From assembly GCA_903901225.1 (NCBI GenBank), contig CAIUQE010000002.1:1-49201 (forward strand): a stretch of 49,201 nucleotides of DNA. Reading direction: 5' to 3'. The notes under the pieces were generated by a model. It ran no database searches. It had not been told where the DNA came from and saw nothing but the letters and a program-made list of their open reading frames with translations. The translations under genes were made by a program, and so were the position numbers. This document shows positions 44,787-49,201 of this stretch, piece after piece (within the stretch, counting starts at the first letter, position 1; every line of letters begins with the position of its first letter). This stretch comes from Candidatus Omnitrophota bacterium (GTDB lineage Bacteria; Omnitrophota; Gorgyraeia; Zapsychrales; Fredricksoniimonadaceae).

Positions 44787-45617
44787 TCACTTCAACCCCT
44801 TGACCAGGCGGTCGATCCTGACCATGGTCTTTAATAACGGTTCAAGCCTGGCGATCGGCAGCATGTTCGGCCCGTCGGAAAGCGCCTTTTTGGGGTCCGT
44901 GTGCGTTTCCATGAAGACCGCCGCCACGCCCGCCGCAACGCCGCAACGCGACAACAGCGGAATGAACTCGCTGCGGCCGCCCGTCGCATGGCCCAGCCCA
45001 CCGGGCTGCTGCACGCTGTGCGTCACGTCATAAACAACAGGGTACCCTGTCGACGCCATGATCTCCAGGGACGTAAAATCCGTCACCAGATTGTTATACC
45101 CGAAGCTGACACCGCGTTCGGTCAGCAAAAGTTTTTTGCAACCCGCGGCCTCAACCTTTTTCACGATGGATTTCACATCCCAGGGGGCCAAAAACTGCCC
45201 TTTCTTGACATTGACAACACGGCCGCTCTCGGCCGCGCGCACCACCAGCGAGGTCTGCCGGCACAGGAACGCCGGGATCTGGATGATGTCCAGCACCTTT
45301 TCCGCCAGCGGCATCTCGTTGATGTCATGCACATCGCTCACGACAGGAACACCGAAACGCTCCTTAACCTCGGCGAGGATATCAAGACCTTCCTCCAGGC
45401 CCGGCCCGCGGAAAGAACTGATCGAGGTGCGATTCGCCTTATCGTAACTGGCTTTGAACACAAACGGGATCCCGAGCCGCCGCGTCAGTTTCACAAGGTC
45501 GCCCGCCATCCTCAGCGTCGAGGCGCGGTCTTCGATAACGCAGGGCCCCGCGATAAGGACGAACGGCGCTTTACCATTGAACGTAACGTTGCCGGCTTTG
45601 ACACTATGCTGTTTCAT
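44787..45617 (-). CDS. kdsA: Kdo-8-phosphate synthase
   Basis: Condenses arabinose-5-P with phosphoenolpyruvate; 276 residues. ATG 45617 overlaps the kdsB stop as ATGA; the longer frame to 45788 is just kdsB antiphase. FVLIAGPCVIED, SSFRGPGLEEGL, VVYDVTHSVQQPGG and METHTDPKKALSDGPNML are diagnostic. A metal-binding Cys is not seen at the usual position of the metal-dependent class (GPCVIED has Cys, as that class does), so it is probably metal-dependent. Confidence 0.95.
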   Translation of the reverse strand: MKQHSVKAGNVTFNGKAPFVLIAGPCVIEDRASTLRMAGDLVKLTRRLGIPFVFKASYDKANRTSISSFRGPGLEEGLDILAEVKERFGVPVVSDVHDINEMPLAEKVLDIIQIPAFLCRQTSLVVRAAESGRVVNVKKGQFLAPWDVKSIVKKVEAAGCKKLLLTERGVSFGYNNLVTDFTSLEIMASTGYPVVYDVTHSVQQPGGLGHATGGRSEFIPLLSRCGVAAGVAAVFMETHTDPKKALSDGPNMLPIARLEPLLKTMVRIDRLVKGLK

Positions 45618-46354
45618 TTCAGACCGTGCGCTTTCATATAGGCTTCGACCTTCACGACATCTTCGGACGTATCGACGCCGATGCTCTCCATCGATGTCTC
45701 GACCGTCTTGATCCTGTGCCCCGCTTCCAGCACCCGCAACTGTTCCAGGCATTCCTGCTGTTCCAAAAACGATTTGGGCCAGCGGCAATAGTCGAGCAAA
45801 AATTCCCTGCGGTACGCGTAAATACCCAGGTGCTTGAAATAATCCTTCACATCCGCCACGCCGTCACGCTTGAACGGGATGGGCGAACGTGAAAAATACA
45901 ACGCGCAACGGTTTTTGTCGATAACGACCTTGACCACGTTGGGATTATGGAATTCTTCAACGCTGGCGATGCGCTTTACCGGCGTTGAAAGGACACACCC
46001 GGCGTCTTTCACAAGGTCACGCACCAGAGCGTCAATGAGCTCTCCCTGGATCAGCGGTTCATCCGACTGGATGTTCACGATGATATCCGCGTCTGTCGCC
46101 GCAGCGACTTCCGCCACCCGGTCGGAACCCGACGGATGATCCGGACGCGTCAGGAGGGCCCTGCCCCCGAAAGACCGGGCAAGTTCCAGGACATGTGCCT
46201 CATCGCACGCGATAATGACATCCGAAAGTTCTTTGGCCGTCTTCGCCCGTTCCCAGACGCGTTGCAACATGGGCTTGCCGGCGATCGGGACCAGCACCTT
46301 GCCCGGCAGGCGGGTCGACGCCCACCGCGCGGGAATGACTCCGATGGCTTTCAC
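45614..46354 (-). CDS. kdsB: CMP-Kdo synthetase
   Basis: Activates Kdo with CTP for lipid A glycosylation; 246 residues. N-terminal IPARWASTRLPGKVL is the nucleotide-binding signature, and QSDEPLI the metal site. GTG 46354 directly follows the hldE stop (TAAGTG), with GAGG upstream. Confidence 0.96.
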   Translation of the reverse strand: MKAIGVIPARWASTRLPGKVLVPIAGKPMLQRVWERAKTAKELSDVIIACDEAHVLELARSFGGRALLTRPDHPSGSDRVAEVAAATDADIIVNIQSDEPLIQGELIDALVRDLVKDAGCVLSTPVKRIASVEEFHNPNVVKVVIDKNRCALYFSRSPIPFKRDGVADVKDYFKHLGIYAYRREFLLDYCRWPKSFLEQQECLEQLRVLEAGHRIKTVETSMESIGVDTSEDVVKVEAYMKAHGLK

Positions 46355-47380
46355 TTATTTATCCTCTTTCAACGAACGCACAAGCTCCTCGGGCAACACC
46401 GCGGCCGCGCCGATCTTGGCCACCACGACACCCGCGGCATGATTGGCAATATCCGCGGCCTGGCGCTTCGTGGCCCCCGAGGCAATGGCCAGCGCGAACA
46501 CGGAGATCACCGTATCGCCCGCGCCCGAAACATCGAACACTTCACGCGCCTTCGTCGGGATATGATGATGCGGCTTGCCGGCCTCGAACAGGCACATGCC
46601 GTCTTCGCCGAGCGTCACCAACAGCGACTCGATCCCCAGATATTTCAACAGGCCTTCACCGGCCTCGATGATCACTTTCATGCTGTTCAGCTTCGTCGAT
46701 CCGATACCAAGCCCGCGACGGGTATCCGGCTCCAGGCTTTTGAGCGCGTTCTCGGTCTCGGTACGGTTGGGCGTGATCGACGTCACCGGGCCGTAAAATT
46801 TCAGGTGCTCGACCTTGGGGTCGACGATCACAGGGATATGTTTCTGGCGGCACATGGCCGTGATATCCGCCACCAGCGCGGCCTGCACCACCCCTTTGCC
46901 GTAATCGGAAATGATGATGGCATCAAAATGATGGAAATTCCTTTTGATGAAAGGCGCGACAGTCTTGCGGTAAAAAAGATTGTCCGGATCGTCGGAAACA
47001 GTCTCGCGGTCAATACGCACCACCTGCTGGCGATGGGCAATGATGCGGGTTTTGAGGATGGTCTCCACCCGCTTGTCGGTCAGGACGCCTTCCGTGCGGA
47101 TCTGACGCTCGGCAAGGACCTTCTTCAAAAGATCCCCTTCCTTGTCGTCGCCCACCCGCCCGACCAGCGTGACCTTCGCGCCCAGGCTGCTCAAATTATT
47201 CGCCACGTTCGCCGCGCCACCCGGCGTGTGGAACAGCTGTTCCTGCAGGACCACGGGCACAGGGGCTTCCGGCGAAATGCGGCTGACGGAGCCTTTGATA
47301 TACTGGTCAAGGATAAGATCCCCGATAACAAGGACATGCTTCCTGCTGAAAGCATTCAGTATCCCCGCGTATTTGTGCAT
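46355..47380 (-). CDS. D-beta-heptose 7-phosphate kinase (HldE/RfaE1 kinase domain)
   Basis: PfkB-family kinase of 341 residues making heptose-1,7-bisphosphate for the LPS core. TPGGAANVANNLSSLGA and the anion hole DVSGAGDTVISVFALA are conserved. The adenylyltransferase half found in E. coli HldE is absent, so that activity must be a separate gene elsewhere. First gene of the Kdo/heptose/Lpt operon, directly behind the promoter. Confidence 0.93.
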   Translation of the reverse strand: MHKYAGILNAFSRKHVLVIGDLILDQYIKGSVSRISPEAPVPVVLQEQLFHTPGGAANVANNLSSLGAKVTLVGRVGDDKEGDLLKKVLAERQIRTEGVLTDKRVETILKTRIIAHRQQVVRIDRETVSDDPDNLFYRKTVAPFIKRNFHHFDAIIISDYGKGVVQAALVADITAMCRQKHIPVIVDPKVEHLKFYGPVTSITPNRTETENALKSLEPDTRRGLGIGSTKLNSMKVIIEAGEGLLKYLGIESLLVTLGEDGMCLFEAGKPHHHIPTKAREVFDVSGAGDTVISVFALAIASGATKRQAADIANHAAGVVVAKIGAAAVLPEELVRSLKEDK

Positions 47381-47421
47381 AAACCCTCGGTTAATAATAT
47401 ATTAGACTTATAGGAGCCGTT

Positions 47422-47450
47422 ATACTAACACGCTTCATTTATGGTGTCAA
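47422..47450 (-). promoter_or_regulatory. Promoter of the Kdo/Lpt operon
   Basis: Perfect TTGACA (plus 47445-47450), a 17-nt spacer and TAGTAT (plus 47422-47427), 42 nt before ATG 47380. Confidence 0.75.
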
Positions 47451-47463
47451 CGAGGAGAGGGGC

Positions 47464-47530
47464 AATCCAAAGGACATGCATAACAGGGGCACATGTACCA
47501 AAGCCGTCCTTTGGATTTGGCACGTGCCCC
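47464..47530. repeat. Interlocked inverted repeats (REP-like)
   Basis: A perfect 12-bp repeat, AATCCAAAGGAC (47464-47475) with GTCCTTTGGATT (47506-47517), interlocks with GGGGCACATG (47486-47495) against its near-complement at 47521-47530 (one mismatch). The arms alternate, so the two stems would form a pseudoknot or be mutually exclusive. The location between the toxin-antitoxin stop and the hldE promoter suits a dispersed palindromic element. Confidence 0.7.
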
Positions 47531-47556
47531 CCGCTTTGAATCTCTATTGCATTCGA

Positions 47557-47862
47557 TCAAACCAAGGCTGCCACTTGATCAAAGCTTTCATCAGGGATCA
47601 ACATGACATGACAACGAACGGCCTTCGCGGCCTTAATAATGGAAGAAATCTTCGGATCATGGGCGGTGCTCTCGGTCCTGGCCACATGAGGTTGAAGAAC
47701 TTTCATTTTCAAAGCAAGATCACGTTGAGAAAGACTTCTCCTTCTGCGCATCACGGCCAGCTGGGTCGATAACGGCAATTCAGCAAAAACTTTTGCATGA
47801 GCTTTCGCCGCCGCTGGGTTTGTAGCCAATATTTCCTGTAAATGTTTGTCAAATGTTTTCAT
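47557..47862 (-). CDS. higA: HigA-type antitoxin
   Basis: HTH protein of 101 residues with an XRE helix-turn-helix at about 38-90 (MRRRRSLSQRDLALKMKVLQPHVARTES). It overlaps the toxin gene by 14 nt and follows it, the toxin-first order of HigBA. It should neutralise HigB and repress the operon through the palindrome upstream of higB. Confidence 0.85.
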   Translation of the reverse strand: MKTFDKHLQEILATNPAAAKAHAKVFAELPLSTQLAVMRRRRSLSQRDLALKMKVLQPHVARTESTAHDPKISSIIKAAKAVRCHVMLIPDESFDQVAALV

Positions 47863-48199
47863 TTTTCAATACCTCCTTAAATCTCTTCTTTGCTAAAACC
47901 AAATCGTCTTTAGGCGTCTTGGCACTTTTCTTCTCAATACTATGTAAAAGCCAGGCATTGCCTTGATGCACGGCAAAGAATATTCGATATTGAATACCGT
48001 TATACAGCCGTTTTAACTCCCAGATCTTATCCCCTAGCGGTCGAACTGTGATCTGCTGCGATCTGAGCCCTTCGGCCCCCAATACTTCAAGATCAACAGC
48101 TAGACGAGCAAATGCTTCCGGTCGTTCCCTTACCAAAGAAATAAGGTATTCTTTTACAGGACCGCTGGTGCCTTCTGGATAATAAATGATATCAATCAT
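47849..48199 (-). CDS. higB: HigB/RelE-superfamily toxin
   Basis: The 116-residue phage Gp49/HigB-like protein contains DKIWELKRLYNGIQYRIFFAVHQGNAWLLHSIEKKSAKTPKD, typical of ribosome-dependent mRNA interferases. ATG 48199 (MIDIIYYPEG) is preferred because the longer frame to 48220 would start inside the operator. It is co-translated with higA. Target and activity are inferred from family. Confidence 0.85.
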   Translation of the reverse strand: MIDIIYYPEGTSGPVKEYLISLVRERPEAFARLAVDLEVLGAEGLRSQQITVRPLGDKIWELKRLYNGIQYRIFFAVHQGNAWLLHSIEKKSAKTPKDDLVLAKKRFKEVLKNENI

Positions 48200-48208
48200 C
48201 ACATTCCA

Positions 48209-48236
48209 ATGATAACACATCTGTTATCAGACGCAA
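48209..48236 (-). promoter_or_regulatory. higBA promoter and operator
   Basis: -35 TTGCGT (plus 48231-48236), a 16-nt spacer and -10 TATCAT (plus 48209-48214). A perfect 8-bp inverted repeat, TGATAACA and TGTTATCA (48210-48229) with a 4-nt centre, covers the spacer and -10. That is the expected site for repression by the antitoxin. Confidence 0.7.
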
Positions 48237-48306
48237 GGGGGTATTTTTGAGCTTCTTTCTACTATCCTTAATGTCTATTATGGATAGTTGGAGAGCTCGA
48301 AACAAA

Positions 48307-48408
48307 CTACTCATTTTCAAAGTATTGCGCAAAGAGCCCCACGTCCACATGTTTATAGACAAGTTCGACCACCCCGTTTTCGCCTAAAGAAACCCGCGCA
48401 TTCTTACC
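48307..48408 (-). pseudogene. Open coding-like remnant between rpoB and higB
   Basis: A 33-codon frame without start ends at TAG 48307 and reads GKNARVSLGENGVVELVYK followed by HVDVGLFAQYFENE, with coding-like composition. One frameshift would join it to an upstream open stretch (NYDHEPKVKV). No ribosome site or start is visible. It may be the tail of a deleted gene. Confidence 0.3.
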
Positions 48409-48442
48409 TTAACCTTTGGTTCATGGTCGTAATTAGTCGTTA

Positions 48443-49201
<759 letters not shown>

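Noticed and set aside
44787-45788. Longer kdsA start at 45788
   Set aside because: The extra 57 residues are low-complexity antiphase translation of kdsB; ATG 45617 fits homologues and overlaps the kdsB stop as ATGA.
48192-48350. 52-codon minus-strand frame beginning MWTWGSLRNT
   Set aside because: It runs through the higB promoter and operator, lacks a ribosome site, and competes with the better coding-like frame at 48307-48408.

Overview
The window reads as a chromosomal segment of a didermic (Gram-negative-type) bacterium from an uncultured lineage. It carries Kdo/LPS genes, Lpt transport genes, a BAM-independent OmpA-like lipoprotein, SpoIID and an F-type ATP synthase. Gene content and order (aminotransferase-serA, purA, uppS-cdsA-dxr-rseP-cpaF-proS-rimP-nusA-infB-trpS-scpA-ruvB-spoIID) suggest candidate phylum Omnitrophota (OP3) or a PVC-related relative. 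That assignment is inference from gene content, not a database result. Almost every gene lies on the minus strand; only a small patch (16.2-18.0 kb) and an insertion-sequence remnant at the left edge run on plus.

Layout by region. 1-2.4 kb is AT-rich accessory DNA: the end of an IS21-type element (IstB tail), a broken small gene, an operon of three small membrane proteins, and a damaged tRNA-Ser gene that keeps its promoter and 5' half. 2.45-8.7 kb is a complete atpBEFHAGDC operon with a clear promoter. 8.8-13.8 kb is an AT-richer, tightly coupled operon that resembles a dlt system: carrier protein, AMP-forming ligase with an extra unrecognised C-terminal domain, MBOAT acyltransferase and SGNH-fold membrane protein. 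It is preceded by a 26-codon ORF that probably drives its translation. 14.1-16.1 kb is amtB-glnB behind a roughly 250-nt structured leader. The leader ends in two mutually exclusive hairpins, a terminator and an ANTAR-type hexaloop hairpin. 16.2-18 kb holds an apparently leaderless membrane-protein gene, spoVG, a HTH-cupin regulator and a pseudo-receiver.

18-41.6 kb is a long minus-strand run of core genes: protease/chaperone (tig, clpP), serine synthesis, purA, envelope genes, isoprenoid and phospholipid genes, translation and transcription factors, and chromosome maintenance. 41.7-47.4 kb is a Kdo/heptose and LPS-transport operon (hldE kinase, kdsB, kdsA, kdsD, kdsC, an LptC-LptA fusion, lptB). 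47.5-48.4 kb is a HigBA-type toxin-antitoxin pair with a visible operator. 48.4 kb to the right edge is the 3' end of rpoB. It has a long C-terminal extension containing a cluster of perfect palindromes, and rpoC does not follow it.

The best candidates for something undescribed are the Dlt-like envelope-modification operon with its fused C-terminal domain, the amtB attenuator, and the rpoB 3' end (palindromes inside coding sequence plus loss of the rpoB-rpoC junction). Several core proteins are pared-down versions: epsilon subunit without its helical domain, trigger factor without the PPIase domain, ProRS without the editing insertion, and PII without Tyr51.
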